From positions 43,586,845 through 43,650,844 of the forward strand of contig OX328105.1 in the NCBI GenBank assembly GCA_946811185.2: 64,000 nt of DNA. Direction: 5' to 3'. The notes beneath the pieces were generated by a model. That model had not been told where the DNA came from. It saw only the letters and a list, made by a program, of their open reading frames with translations, and did not search any database. Position numbers and translations under genes: made by a program. Positions 1 to 12,071 of this stretch are shown piece by piece (the stretch's first letter is position 1; each line of letters opens with the position of its first letter). The DNA comes from Hippopus hippopus (Eukaryota; Mollusca; Bivalvia; Cardiida; Cardiidae).

Positions 1-21
1 TATTTTCTAAAGAGATAACTG

Positions 22-444
22 CTAAAGAAAAGAACACCAAGTGAGGTAACCTGATGATATGCCAACCTTTCCATACGGAGAAAATCTACGGGATGGTCTG
101 ACATAAGCTGAAAATGTGGGGTCACTTCCAGTCCACCATAGCCACCAGGAGAAAGAGAACCTTCTGTCAAAGAACAGGAACCAGCTAAAGCAGGGACATT
201 CAGGCATTCGATTAAGGTAGAAATTGTACAACCAAAGATTGTTAAGCTCTCTACTATGCCATTGTCGGCAAACTAGCTCACTGTCTATGTCATCTGACTC
301 AGAATCTATATACTCATATTGTCCATAACAATCTGAAAAATATGACATTGATTCACAGTCATCATTTTGACCTCCATAATATGTTTCAGCATCATAAGTA
401 ATACTTGTAGATAATATTGGCTCACGCTTGCACGCACAGCTCAT
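22..444 (-). CDS. AMOP-like exon of mucin-4-like gene
   Basis: An open stretch on the minus strand has an acidic, Cys-containing N-terminal half and then the pattern C-x2-W ... W ... CPC followed by a Trp/Phe-rich tail. This resembles the AMOP domain, an extracellular domain that follows NIDO in MUC4-type proteins. It lies downstream of the NIDO exons of the same strand, as the MUC4 order predicts. The exon borders are not resolved. An in-frame TGA sits two codons before the first ATG, so the true acceptor must lie within a few bases of 438-444. Its phase does not match the end of the 4.7-kb exon, so at least one exon in between is probably missed. The protein continues below position 1. Family call is moderate. 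Confidence 0.5.
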   Translation of the reverse strand: MSCACKREPILSTSITYDAETYYGGQNDDCESMSYFSDCYGQYEYIDSESDDIDSELVCRQWHSRELNNLWLYNFYLNRMPECPCFSWFLFFDRRFSFSWWLWWTGSDPTFSAYVRPSRRFSPYGKVGISSGYLTWCSFL

Positions 445-479
445 ATATCATTTCAAACTGAAAGTAATTTGAGTCCTGT

Positions 480-2640
480 CTAAGTTGGCGCAGAACCCGG
501 TAGTGCAGTCGGAAAAAAAATAATAACAAAGGTCAATTACTCCTTAACTATGCAACCAAGAGTTATAGTTCTTGTGCACTGCACTTTTCCTCTATGCACC
601 TGTAAAGTATCATTTTTACACCTCTAATAGTTTTCCAGTTATGCTACAGATAAAATTCAAGTAAGAAAATATCAAAGGGCAATAACTTCTAAACTATGGG
701 GCAAAAAGTTATGGTTGTTGTACACTGCAATTTTCCTTAATGTCATCTATCAACCTATAAAGTTCCATTTTCATATCTCATGTACTTTTCTGCTCTGGAC
801 AAAATTTAAGTCAGAAAAAATAACAAAGGACAATAACTCCTTAATTATTCAACTAAGAGTTATGGTTCTTATGCACTGCACTTCTCCTCTATGTGATCTA
901 TGCACATGTGAAACATCATGCTTACACCTCTAATAGTTTTTGAGTTATGCTCTGGACAAAATTTAAGTAACTGTATGAAAAATAAAAAAGGGCAATAAAT
1001 CCTAAATTATGGCACTGAAAATTACAGTTATTGTACACTGCACTTCTCCTCAATGTCATCTACCAAACTGTGAAGTTTTATGTTTATATCTCATGTAGTT
1101 GTCAAGTTAATGCTCTGACACAAGTTAGAAAAAATAACATAGGGCAATAACTTCTCCACTTTTCAATCAAGAGTATGGTTCAATAATAAATTGTCAGTAC
1201 AATATTCGGTTTTAAATTATCTATACCCTTATAGATTCAGCACTCGGTGCGTCAAAAGATATCGATACGAGCACTTAAAAGTTACCAGAAACTGCATGTA
1301 ACTTCTTTTTTCATTATTACTACTATTATTCCTATCATTCACTTTTATTCCCCCCCCCCCGAAAGGCGGCGGGGGATATAATAATCGTAGCCGTCCGTCC
1401 ATCTTTCCGTAATTCCATCTGTCTGTCCATCCTTCAGTCCCACTTGTCCGAAGCATAACTCAAAAACTATTAGAGGTGTTAACATGATACTTCACAGGTA
1501 AATAGATCTCACCAAGGAAAAGTGCAATTCATACGAACCATAACTGTTGATTGAAAAGTGGAGAAGTTATTGCCCTTTGTTATTTTTTCTGACTTAATTT
1601 TGTACAGAGCATAACTTGAACACAACATGAGATCTAAACATGATACTTCTCAGGTTGATAGATGAAATTCAAGAGAAGTGCAGTTTACAAGAATCATAAA
1701 TCTTGATTGCTTAATTAAGGAGTTATTGCTCTTTGTTATTTTTGATACTTAATTTTTTTCCGGAGCATAACTAAGTAACTTTTAGAGGTGTAAATATGAT
1801 ACTTTACAGGTGCATAGATCACATAGAGAAGTGCAGTGCACAAGAAACATAACTCTTGGTTACATAATGAAGGAATTATTTTCCTTTGTTATTTTTCTTA
1901 CTTGAATTTGGTCCAAAGCATAACTTAAAAACTGCATGAGATATAAACATGAAACTTAAGAGGTTGATAGATGATATAGAGAAAAAGTGCAGTGCACAAG
2001 AACCAAAACTTTCAGCCCCATAGTTTAGGAGTTATTCCCCTTTGATAATTTTGTTACTTAAATTTTGTCTGGAGCATAACTAGAAAACTATTAGAAGATT
2101 AAACATGATACTTCAGAGCTACATAGATCACATTCAGGAAATGTGCAGTGCACAAGAACCATAACTCTTGATTGCATAGTTAAGGGGTTATTGATCTTTG
2201 TTATTTTTTCTAACTTAAATTTTGTCCAGAGCACTTGAAAATTGCATAAAATATAATCACAAAACTTAAGAGGTTGATGGATGACATTAAGGAGAAGTGC
2301 AGTGTACAAAAACCATAACTTTCAGTGCAATGATTTAGGGGTTATTGCCATTTGTTATTTTTCATACTTAATTTTTTTTCGGAGCATAACTCGAAAATTA
2401 TAAACGGTATCAATGTGAGACTTCAGAGGTAGGCAGATTTTATTGAGAAGTGCAGTACTATGATTTAGGAGTTGTGAAACTTTATCAATTTTTGCGTCTC
2501 AAGGTTTCTTTGGAGCATAACTCGAGGTGTATTAACTTCACAGCTAGATAGTTGTCTCCGAGGAGTAGTGCAGTACACAAGAATAATAACTCTACCTTCC
2601 ATAATTTTTTATTTATCGTTCTTTGTTATTTTTTAGATTT
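480..2640. repeat. Large foldback repeat built of ~150-bp units
   Basis: The block 490-1200 and the block 1445-2640 contain inverted copies of the same short units. Each carries words such as GTGCACTGCACTT, GGGCAATAACT and TTATGCTCTGGACAAA. The centre (about 1340-1450) has a C10 run and CCGTCCGTCCATC-type repeats. A second copy is at 53.87-54.29 kb. The unit structure is directly visible. I take it as a bivalve foldback element in an intron of the mucin-like gene. The small open frames inside it are incidental. Confidence 0.7.
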
Positions 2641-4226
2641 TTTTTCTGTCTAATTTCATGTGTTTACACTTGACTGCTATATGAGAAAAGTTTACCTTGT
2701 TGAAGTTTTTTATTGTACTTTATATTTAGCATTGCCAGAAAATAATTCTTAAAATCAGCTTCTTTAGCCTTAAAACCAACCTACAAGAAGAACACATCTT
2801 CTATTGAAGAAGCATTCGGCGGGAGATGGCCATGTCAATATGGCTCTTGTTTCAAATGACTTTTGTCATTAATATTTGACCATGAGATATGTTTGTCTCA
2901 AAAGCAGTTGAAAGAAAGTGAAGTTAAACCCTTAAAGAATAATTACCCGATTTTGAATAGGAGTCACTAATGTTTAACTTTTTATTGTAGACTCCTTCCA
3001 ATATAAACCATTTGCAGACGACAAGTTTTTTTTTTGTACGATACTGGTAATCGAATATATCTTTGAAAGGGTGGAAAATATTCTGGGAAAAGGGGCAAAT
3101 TGCTGGTTATTGGGATTTTTGTCTAAATTCTTTTTCACAGCTGTCTCCATAAGGGTGTTTAAAACACACTGTCAGAATTGTTATGTAAAGTGTAGAAGTA
3201 TTGTTGTGACATGAGGTCATCATTCTTTAACACTTTACCGAACAGGAAAATTCAAAGCGTTTGCATGCAAAAAATGAAACATAGCTCGAATGAAGCATTT
3301 TTCAATTAAAGGGTAGAAAACAAAGTGGAAAAATGAGAAAATGATATAAATTTTGCAGCATTTTCTCCTTTTCTCACAATGTTTTCGAGAGCCTTCTCCG
3401 CCAGGGTCATTACAACTCCTGATTGTTTGGTAAACGGTTAACGGCTCATCAACTTTGTTCCATCGTTTAAGTACAAGTTTATTGGCTTCTGCGGCCAAGC
3501 CCCTGTAGCTCAGTCGGTAGCGTGTAGGATTCATGACACTCATTGAGGCAGGAATTATTCCTCTTTCACCTCTGACCATTATTTCGGCGATGGTTTTGCG
3601 GAAAAGCAATCAGTGGCTTGGAAAGAATATTGTGCAGAGTACTGGTAAAATAAACTCAGCATGGAAAGGTGCACTGGCCGCCTTGATGTAACCGAAATAA
3701 ATTTAAAAACGGCGTGAAACACCGTATAATCAACCATACTGGCTTCTGTAGATTCTACATATTCGTATCTTAACCTACACACCGATAGGTTTTTGACTTA
3801 TATTGTGGCATGACCAGTCTCGAAAATTTTGTTCTCTGTGAATGTCTCGGTTTCATTTTTATGGTGCTTCAAGAATCTACGTCTAGAACGCCAAATAAAT
3901 AAAATGGACATATCAGCAAGGAAAAACATCCTGGTACATGTAGATTTAATCTTATTTACACTGTAACAAGGTCAGAAATTTGCATGTAGTAGTTACCAGA
4001 CTACATAAGTCGTGCTCTGCCAAAAGGGGGTATATTATATTTCATGTGTCTATTTTTAGAAATGTTATGGGTAAAGAAATGTCTTAATTTAAGCTGGGGG
4101 GAATTATTTCCCCGTCACAGTGAATATTTTCCTCCTGCCGAAAATCTGGAACTACTTTTTTAAGTTTTCTAAGTTTTTAAGTTTTAAAGGTGGCATTCGT
4201 TGACAAAATAATCAGAGGAAATATAA
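2641..4226. other. Intron sequence, degenerate MITEs and a tRNA-like stretch
   Basis: No exon could be supported here. About 3000-3450 holds one or two decayed copies of the 220-bp palindromic TTAA MITE (recognisable words GGGTAGAAAAC, TTTGCAGACGACAA). At about 3497-3530 the words CTGTAGCTCAGTCGGTAG resemble a tRNA A box, but no convincing B box or cloverleaf follows. An undetected exon linking the NIDO and AMOP exons may lie in this region. Confidence 0.4.
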
Positions 4227-4390
4227 TATATAATTTATTTCATCGCTTGTGGTTAATATGGGGAAATATTTGCCTCAAAAGGGAAAGGTCCGCGAAAATA
4301 ACTCGTGCCTTACGGCACTCGTTATTTTCGCATACCTTTCCCTTTTTCGGCAAATATTTCCCCATGTTAACCACAAGCTGATGAAATAAA
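4227..4390. repeat. Long near-perfect hairpin (~160 bp)
   Basis: The two halves are reverse complements: a TTTATTTCATC...GTGGTTAA arm with GGGGAAATATTTGCC on the left, and GGCAAATATTTCCCC...TTAACCACAAG...GATGAAATAAA on the right. The loop is near 4311 (GTGCC TTAC GGCAC). It is probably a MITE of its own family. It lies in the intron between the last NIDO exon and the AMOP exon. Confidence 0.75.
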
Positions 4391-4678
4391 CTCTATTTAT
4401 TGCTTCTCCGTGATGTACCATACCAAGAAAATCATTGTATAATTATGGATTCATAAATTGCTTTTGTTGAATAATCGACTAAATAATAAGGTAGAATGGT
4501 TGGTCCTTTGACATACAGAACATTGACTAATAGCAAAAAGTTTCTACCAAGGTCAGGATCGAAACTTTTTTTGATGATGCATTATACTTCCTTATCAGAG
4601 CTCGGCTCATTTTCGACTGTAAGATCTTGATTAACAATTTCACCTTGTCAACTACTACACACCAAAGGGGAAAAGTAC

Positions 4679-4874
4679 CTCCAGAGAATAAGTTCTTATC
4701 AGGTTGACGCAAAAAGCTGCCATCTCTACTATTCGTGAAACCATTGGCACGCCCATCTTCTATCAAACCAATGAAAACCCTGCCATATTGTATGTTCATA
4801 CTGCCCTCTTCATAGTAATAGAAGGAATATGATCTTGTGCCATCTGTTATGTAGACTACTTGAAACGTCACTGT
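4679..4874 (-). CDS. Exon 7, C-terminal half of NIDO domain
   Basis: This 196-nt exon has a TTTTCAG acceptor and a G|GTACTT donor and enters in phase 0. It encodes the typical NIDO core: a T-x-F-Q-V-V-Y-I-T-DG-T-R-S start, an aromatic strand, then IGLIEDGRANG. NIDO is an extracellular domain of nidogen, MUC4 and related proteins. It joins in frame to the 6.4-kb exon, whose end (ILITTWDQVAHY) is the first half of the same domain. It leaves in phase 1. Nothing in the exon is broken. Confidence 0.85.
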
Positions 4875-6369
4875 CTGAAAACCAAACAATGAAATTCGAG
4901 GTTTTGAAAGGTAACCTTGTAATGGCAGACTACCTAAAATATTGCCGTCTGGAAGGACATGAATTTGAAGTTCTCAGCGGTATCCCCATTATTTATAGAC
5001 GCCTGAAAAACTAAACAGTGGAGTCTGACTTTCTCTAAAAGATACCTATATAAATACAAACTACTGTACCTGAAAATTCAACGTCTGAAAGGCAATCTAT
5101 GGAATCACAGATTCTAATCTGTATCCTTGTGTCTGAGAAGGCAAAAAAAAAAAAAAAATAGAATCGAAGATTCACAAAGGTACCCTTATTTTTCAGGCAT
5201 GCATCACAGAGATGCATTAAACCCCTATTAGCCATATCATTGCTCATTTATCGTCCACCTGAGTGTCGCCTTCTGAACAAAGCAAACAAATAAATCTGAG
5301 GTTTTTACACAAGTCATATTTTATTTCGATTTACTCGCGCTTGCAAGTACCTAGACTTAGAATTCATGTCATATATTTTGAAATTATCTAAAATGGAAAA
5401 CATTTGTCAAACTCTTCACAAACATTTTTATCGAATTAAGCAGTTACAAAAAAGATTTCTTAATTTTCAGTTATACAACTAATACAAATTGGAAGAAAAT
5501 GCTTTTAAAGACATAAACGAATTTCACACATCTGCAGCTAACAGAGTAAGTACTTGACCCTATATGCTTGATACCAATATGTATTTATCATTTACAGGTA
5601 GCGTGTCACATACAGGATCCTCGATGTGTGTGTGTGCGTATGTGCGTGCCTTTCCTTTCAGCGCCATAGGCGAAAACAGAATTTTACCAATACAAAACAG
5701 ATCAGCGGTCTGATCTTGGATCTATACCTTCCGCTCGTCAAGTGAAGCCCGCAAGATAAAATGCTGCCTTATTTTCATTGGAGTGTGCTTCAAGCCGTCG
5801 AAAGAGGTTGAGTTATATACTTGGCGCTGCAAGAGCTTATAAGTAAATTCATTCACAAGCATGTACAACAAAGAATATAAGTAAAAAGGATACGGGCCAT
5901 ACTCTGGCAAAAGGGGTCTTAATGCATCTCATGATGCATTATACCAAGCATGTCATCACGTAATTATGGATCCATAAAATCCATTTTGTCTGAAAACCGA
6001 GTGTATTACGCAGTCCACTGTTGCGTTTAGCTGCAGAAAATTGATCACTAGCCAAAACCTCGGCTGGTGTCAATCTGTGCAGGCTGACATGGACTGGAAC
6101 TTTTTGCAGATGCATTAAGCCCCCTTTTCATAAATCTAGAAATTCCTCTTTAGACAGCTGTGTACACTTCCAATTCCTACAGTGGACACGAAGAGGTGTT
6201 TGAACTTAAGTCTAAAACTTTATTGTTTTTGTGAGATAAACTAGCGGTTCAAACCCTTGAAAAAGAAATACCGCGGTTTTTCCTTCTAAATGAGTAAGAA
6301 CTATTTTATTTGTCTAGTCTTCAAAGCTACGCGAAAGAATTATAAACTGACTCGTACAGAAAAACTTAC
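4875..6369. other. Intron with two MITEs
   Basis: Between NIDO exons 6 and 7. About 5655-5842 is a MITE of the GATC-rich TTAA family (GCGCCATAGGCGAAAAC ... GATCTTGGATCTATACC). About 5893-6134 is a copy of the 260-bp palindromic MITE with BamHI-like GGATCC core words, opposite in orientation to the 6.8-kb copy. A (TG)n stretch lies near 5625. No coding evidence otherwise. Confidence 0.6.
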
Positions 6370-6687
6370 CCCTCTATAACGATAGTAAAAGTTAGAATAA
6401 TAATGTGCAACTTGGTCCCAGGTCGTTATGAGAATGAAGGTAGGTTGAATGTTTAGACCTTGACTTTGTTGAACAATAGCCCTCGCCACGTCAATTTCTG
6501 GTGCTGTGGTATTATCCAGAGCGTCTATGTAGCGGTAGTAGATGTCACCTTCCCAATATGTAGCCAAATCACTGAAGTATGGAGCTAGGCACGAACGCCC
6601 TAAAAAGCTGTATCTGAACTCTCCATTTCGTGGAATGAAATAAGTCTGAAGCTTCTTACCAAAACATACTATTCCATTAGGACAAAC
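6370..6687 (-). CDS. Exon 6, N-terminal half of NIDO domain
   Basis: This 318-nt exon (106 codons) is bounded by a TTGACAG acceptor and a GGG|GTAAGT donor, both in phase 0. It begins V-C-P-N-G-I-V-C-F-G. It then runs through the NIDO hallmark CLAPYFSDLATYWEGDIYYR and ends at FILITTWDQVAHYY. The start continues the phrase K-Y-R-N-I-Y of the preceding exon, which fits the known NIDO lead-in (Y-x-x-I-Y-V-x-x-N-G). Reading frame and splice phases agree on both sides, so this is a well-supported host exon. Confidence 0.88.
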
Positions 6688-6827
6688 CTGTCAAAAATGA
6701 TGTTTACAGTCTTTTAGCAAATTAGATTCAGTTTGTGACAAACACATCGCATAAAATCATAAGAATGCAACCTTATTTTTGTATAACAAAATAGATAAGA
6801 ATTTAATCGTTGGCATCAAACAACTCA

Positions 6828-7090
6828 GTCATGCTCTGTGAAAAGGGGGTTTAATGCATTTGTAAAAAGTATCGACCTATGTCAGCCAGCGCAGTTCGCG
6901 CAGGCTGACCTGGGTCGAAACATTTTGCCATCGGTCAATTTTCTGCGAATCCAAGGACCAGGCAACTTCATGATTCAGTCGGTTGTTAGACAAAATAAAT
7001 TCTATGGAACCATGGTCATGAGATGACTTGCTTATTATAATGCATCACGGAGAAGCATTCAACTCCTTTCTGACAGAGCACGGCTCAAAT
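6828..7090 (+). repeat. Palindromic 260-bp MITE (family R1)
   Basis: A full-length copy runs from CATGCTCTGTGAAAAGGGGG to GACAGAGCACGGCTC. It has a GC-rich palindrome near the left end (CAGCGCAGTTCGCGCAGGCTGAC) and TGATTCAGTCGGTTGTTAGAC in the middle. The two ends are imperfect inverted repeats (CATGCTCTG / CAGAGCATG type). The family recurs at least 15 times in the window. Confidence 0.8.
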
Positions 7091-7483
7091 GAAACAAAAG
7101 TCTTGGTTCGTATACACCACCATATCTAAATACCAGTCTAATTCTTCATTCCAAGGCAAGCAATCTAGTAAGCTGACACGTTAATTTAGATTGAACACGG
7201 CCTCTGGACATTGCAAATTGATGCTTGCTTTGGCCGAATACATTTTATCTCTTAAAATGCCACACAGTATGCATTTTTAGTTGCAGATGATCGCTGATGA
7301 AATTGACCTTTTCAATTACAATAAAGCCGTAGTATCATAACTTTATGACCGGAATAAATCGCAAGGTAGCTGATGGCGTATTTCAAAGATCACACTGCAC
7401 ATTCAGATTCTAGTCCAAAGATCAATAAGAAGTGTACTTTAATTGCTGCTTTGCATCAGAGGCAAAATGAATTATCAACTCAC

Positions 7484-7608
7484 GTAGATGTTTCTGTATT
7501 TTTGTCCTCTAAAAGGAACTCTAAAATTGACGTTGATCGCTCCACGGCACCATTCATCTGCTTTTGGCATCGTAAAATCTGTGCTAGGACCATATGAATA
7601 AGGGAACC
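7484..7608 (-). CDS. Exon 5, linker and NIDO lead-in
   Basis: This 125-nt exon has a TTTTCAG acceptor and a TAC|GTGAGT donor, enters in phase 1 and leaves in phase 0. It encodes GFPYSYGPSTDF, then an acidic stretch with one Cys, then FRVPFRGQKYRNIY. The last part matches the segment that precedes NIDO domains (hydrophobic, PF-x-G-x-x-Y-x-x-I-Y). It joins in frame to the mucin exon before it and the NIDO exon after it. Confidence 0.8.
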
Positions 7609-7749
7609 CTGAAAAGGAAAACTTAATGAATTATGTTAAGACGAGGGTGAGCTCTAAAGAACAAATACTCCTGAATTTCTGCTAAGCAATTGGACTGCAA
7701 GTTAGAAGTAACAATTTGGATTGACTGCTAGTTTGAGAGACATTTGACT

Positions 7750-8401
7750 AGGCTGGTTTTCCATATGTCCGTCAACCGACTGCGCTATCTGTTTGCGACC
7801 GTGCGATTTTTGGACGCAAGTTCGGATCACATTATTTTCAATATAGATTTTTCGATGAATCCGACACGCGCCAATGCGACGGTCCGATTGCGATAAGAAA
7901 AGTTCGCTGCATGCAGTGCTGTTTTTCATCGCGACCGGCCATTGGACGGCATTTCAAGCAGAAATGAAATCAAAAGTCGTTGTTTTGCACTTGGTGAGTC
8001 TCGTGTAGTCCACTTTCTTCTAAACTTGGCTTCAAAGCATTCTAGAACGACGACAAAGTAACATGAACAGTACTTATCACTTTCAAAATTCCAATTCGCC
8101 TACTAAATGATTTTGTGTTCCATAGTCGTTTCTATCCCTTAAAATTGATACCTGTCACCAGACATCTGTGCTTTCGTTTTTGTTTTCTATATCTAAAATA
8201 TAAGGCACCAGTAATCAACAACAAACTGACAACAAACTGTCCTGTTTCATCCGACATGTTTGCTGTTCAGGATCCAATTTCAAAGAACACGTCGCATGGT
8301 CGGATCGTAGATATGGAAAAGGGGAACTGGTTGCGATAAACGGACACACCAATCGCAAATGGACGACGCAGTCGGATGACGGACATACGGAAAACCAAGG
8401 T
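7750..8401. repeat. ~650-bp element with inverted ends
   Basis: The left end GGTTTTCCATATGTCCGTCA is mirrored at the right end by TGACGGACATACGGAAAACC. Further inward, GACTGCG / CGCAGTCGG and GCGACGGTCCGAT / TCGGATCGTAG pairs continue the inverted repeat. No transposase frame is visible, so it is a non-autonomous element. It lies in the intron between exons 4 and 5 of the mucin-like gene. Confidence 0.65.
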
Positions 8402-8408
8402 GATTTAA

Positions 8409-8558
8409 CCCTTAGAGCGCCAAATAAAAACAACAGACATTTTCAGCCCAGAAATAATACCTAAAAAATGCAGTTCAGTAGCTGCTTTAGTCCATAATCT
8501 GATCTTGATCTTCACTGGCCGCAAAGGCAACTATGGTAGTGAAAGGCGCTTTAAGGGT
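8409..8558. repeat. GATC-rich TTAA MITE (family R3)
   Basis: Begins next to TTAA with CCCTTAGAGCGCC and ends GGCGCTTTAAGGG. The interior has TCTGATCTTGATCTTCACTGG. It is a shorter member of the family described at 19.07 kb. Confidence 0.55.
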
Positions 8559-9053
8559 TAGCAATCATTTTAAACTTCAATGTTGTTTTAACCATTTGCT
8601 AGACAACTAAACGTTACACTCAGCCATATTGAAAGTAGTTGCAAACATTGTCGGAAAGAGAGAAAATGTCAACCAGCATTGCTATCCCTGTTCCCCACAC
8701 TGCCCCCTAAGGCGATCTCTCACGGGGTCGTATAAACAAAGACTCGTTTGTGGACGGGGTAATTATTTATCTAATTTATAGGCTAATATCAGACTAACTT
8801 AATTATTCTACCTATACACGCGTTACGAAACAGAAATACATCAAGAAAACGCTGAGAAGAACTGCTGCTGCATTTCTTTCTAAGAAAACTATCAGTCATA
8901 CTCAAGCACATATTGTATCATTTGGCGGACAACTGGAACAAAATGATACGTTGCGACTTTGTTTTAAACAAACAGTATATTGAAAGATGATTATGATAAT
9001 GTACGCAATAGCAGGTTCGTAATGTCAATTCGTGTTTACAATAAGATACTTAC

Positions 9054-11573
9054 CACAGTTTGTTGGGACAGTTGTAATCACTGTACTTGTTGTTGGTAGA
9101 GTGGAAGTGGTTGAAGCAGCAGCAGACGTCGATGAAGTTGAGGTGATAGTAGACGCCGGACTTGAAGTTGAGGTTGGGGTAGACGTCGGACTTGTAGTTG
9201 AAGTGTTAGAAGACGCCGTAGTTAAAGTTGAGGTTGTAGAAGACGCTGGACTTGTAGTTGAGGTTGTAGAAGACGCCGAACTTGTAGTTGAGGTTGTAGA
9301 AGACGCCGGACTTGAAGTTGAGTTTGTAGAAGACGCCGGACTTGTAGTTGAGGTTGTAGAAGACGCCGGACTAGTGGATGAGGTTGTAGAAGACGCCGGA
9401 CTTGTAGTTGAGGTTGTAGAAGACGCCGAACTAGTAGTTGAGGTTGTAGAAGACGCCGGACTAGTAGTTGAGATTGTAGAAGACGCTGGACTAGAAGTTG
9501 AGGTTGTAGAGGGCGCTGGGCTGGTAGTTGAGGTCGTAGTAGACGCCAGATTTGAAGTGGTAGAAGACGCCGTAGTTAGAGTTGATGTCGTAGTAGACGC
9601 CAGACTAGTGGTTGAGATCGTAGGAGACGCCGGACTTGAAGTTGAGGTTGTAGAAGACGTTGGACTGGTAGATGAGGTTGTAGAAGACGCTGGACTTGTA
9701 GTTGAGGATGTAGAAGACGCTTGACTTGTAGTTGAGATCGTAGTGGACGCTGGACTTGTAGTTGAGGTTGTAGAAGACGCCGGACTTGTAGTTGAGGTTG
9801 TAGAAGACGCCGAACTAGTAGTTGAGGTTGTAGAAGACGCCGGACTTGTAGTTGTGGTTGTAGAAGACGCCAGACCTGTAGTTGAGGTTGTAGAAGACGC
9901 AGGACTAGTAGTAGAGGTTGTAGAAGACGCTGGATTTGTAGTTGAGGTTGTAGAAGACCCAGGACTAGTAGTTGAGGATGTAGAAGACGCCAAACTAGTA
10001 GTTGAGGTTGTAGAAGACCACGAACTAGTAGTTGAGGTTGTAGAAGACGCCGAACTTGTAGTTGAGGTTGTAGAAGACGTTGGACTGGTAGAGAAGGTTG
10101 TAGAAGACGCTGGACTTGTAGTTGAGGATGTAGAAGACGCTTGACTTGTAGTTGAGATCATAGTGGACGCCGGACTTGTAGTTGAGGTTGTAGAAGACGC
10201 CGAACTTGTAGTTGAGGTTGTAGAAGACGCTGGACTTGTAGTTGAGGTTGTAGAAGACGCCGAACTAGTAGTTGAGGTTGTAGAAGACGCCGAACCAGTA
10301 GTTGAGGTTGTAGAAGACGCCGCACTAGTAGTTGAGGTTGTAGAAGACGCCGGACTTGTAGTTGAGGTTGTAGAAGACGCTAGACTTGTAGTTGAGGTTG
10401 TAGAAGACTCTGGACTAGTAGTTGAGGTCGTAGAGGGCGCTGGGCTGGTAGTTGAGGTCGTAGTAGACGCCAGATTTGAAGTGGTAGAAGACGCCGGACT
10501 TACAGTTGATGTCGTAGTAGACGCCAGACTAGTGGTAGAGATCGTAGGAGACGCCGGACTTGAAGTTGAGGTTTTAGAAGACGTTGGACTGGTAGATGAG
10601 GTTGTAGAAGACGCTGGACTTGTAGCTGAAGATGTAGAAGACGCTTGAATTGTAGTTGAGATCGTTGTGGACGCTGGACTTGTAGTTGGGGTCGTAGAAG
10701 ACGCTGGACTTGTAGTTGAGGTTGTAGAAGACGCTGGGCTGGTAGTTGAGGTCGTAGAAGACGCTGGGCTTGTAGTTGAGGTCGTAGAAGACGCCAGACT
10801 AGTAGTTAAGGCCGTAGAAGACGCCGGAGTTGTAGTTGATGTAGGAGAAGACGCCTGACTTGTACTTGAGGTCGTAGTAGAAGCGGGACTTGTAGTTGAG
10901 GTGGTAAAAGGTACCTCACTTGTGGTCGAAGAGGTAGAAGGTACCTCAGTTGTGGTCAAGGTAGTAGTAGGTTCCTGACTTGTGGTTGCGGTTGTAGTAG
11001 TTGTGTGGCTTGTGGTTGAAGTTGTAGTAGGTACATCACTTGAAGCTGAGAAGGTAGAGGTCGCCAGACCTGCTGTTGAGGTGGAAGAAGGAACCCTACT
11101 TGTTGTCGAAGAAGAAGAAGGTACCTGACTTGTGGTTGAGTTTGTAGTAGTTTCTTGGCTTGTAGATGTCTGACTTACGATTGTGGTAATTGAAGGTGTC
11201 TGAATTGTGGTTGTGGTTGGAGTAGGCGTCTGATTTGTGGTTGTGGAAGTTGTAGGTGTCTGACTCGTGGTTGTGGTTGAAGTAGGTGTCTGACTTGTGG
11301 TTGTGGATGTTGTAGGTGTCTGACTCGTGGTTGTAGTGTGAGTGGGTGCTTGACTTGTGGTTATGGAAGTTGTAGGTGTCTGACTTGTAGTTGTGGTGTG
11401 AGTAGGTGCTTGACTTGTGGTTGTGGATGTTGTCGTTGGCACAGTAGTACTTGTAGTTGGGTTGTCCATAGTTGTGGTACTTTCAATATCTGTAGCATTC
11501 AGTGGAATGTTGCTGGTAGTTTCCATATCTGTTGTCGGAGGGACAGTGGTGCTGGCAGTTGATGATGACATAC
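9054..11573 (-). CDS. Exon 4, Ser/Thr-rich mucin domain
   Basis: A single 2520-nt exon encodes about 840 residues that are almost entirely Ser, Thr, Pro and Ala, the composition of a heavily O-glycosylated mucin stalk. The C-terminal two thirds (about 9100-10900) is a tandem repeat of a 10-residue unit of the type TTSTTSPASS, a 30-bp DNA period. The N-terminal third is built of looser TTTSQTPT-like repeats. The donor TGTG|GTAAGT is strong. The acceptor chosen (ACCACAG|GT at 11573) has a poor pyrimidine tract but is the one in phase with the exons on both sides. An in-frame extension upstream to about 11640 cannot be excluded. Long antisense open frames in this stretch are artefacts of the repeat. 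Confidence 0.85.
9100..10910. repeat. 30-bp coding minisatellite
   Basis: The plus strand shows GTAGTTGAGGTTGTAGAAGA repeated every 30 bp, with GACGCCGGACTT-type variants. A higher-order repeat of several hundred bases is also visible. The blocks around 9531-9735, 10040-10150 and 10431-10655 share the same unusual variants (GGCGCTGGGCTGGTAG, CAGATTTGAAGTGG, TAGATGAGG). The array probably grew by segmental duplication as well as single-unit slippage. Confidence 0.9.
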
Positions 11574-11963
11574 CTGTGGTTGACGTCGATTTATAACGCA
11601 CATTAGGCACACAAATTAGAAATGGGCAAGATCAATATAAAAAAGATGTAGAGAGAAGTATCTGACTTTGTAAATCGTTGCTTTGCATTGAAAAAACATC
11701 ATCTGCACTTTTTAATATCAATTACAAGAGTACATGGGACTAAACTAATGCCTTGCAGGTTTCACGAGCTATGTTCAAATCAAACGGTAGTCTTGCCGAA
11801 ATACATCGCTATACAAGGAGTTGCAGGTAGTGATTAAAGTGACTTTCATGAGTACCTGACTGACAGTTGAAGTGGAAGTATGTTTCTGATTTGCGGGTGA
11901 GGTAAAGGTAAGTGCCTCTGTTATAGTTGAGGTGATGAAAGTTTTTAAATCAGACATTTTTAC

Positions 11964-12071
11964 CAGAACGGGTAGGTTCAGTGCCAGACCAGTTCCCATC
12001 ATCCATACAAGACCCGGTTTGATGCCCAGTGGATACATAAAAACGAATTTCACATATATTTGTGCTATGCT
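11964..12071 (-). CDS. Exon 3, partial sushi/CCP-like segment
   Basis: This 108-nt exon encodes a segment ending C-M-DD-G-N-W-S-G-T-E-P-T, which resembles the second half of a sushi (CCP) domain. The donor is CTG|GTAAAA. The only acceptor in phase with exon 2 is TTTTGCCAG|AG at 12072. That acceptor lies inside the end of a MITE that starts at the exon border. The missing first half of the sushi domain was not found, so the exon may be a remnant or the domain call may be wrong. Phases 1 in and 1 out fit both neighbours. Confidence 0.6.

Noticed and set aside
3497..3565. tRNA gene on the plus strand
   Set aside because: Only an A-box-like word; no B box at the right distance.
9032..10858. Long plus-strand frames rich in Val, Glu and Asp
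   Set aside because: They are antisense to the mucin minisatellite. A 30-bp period keeps every frame open or closed as a whole, so length is no evidence.
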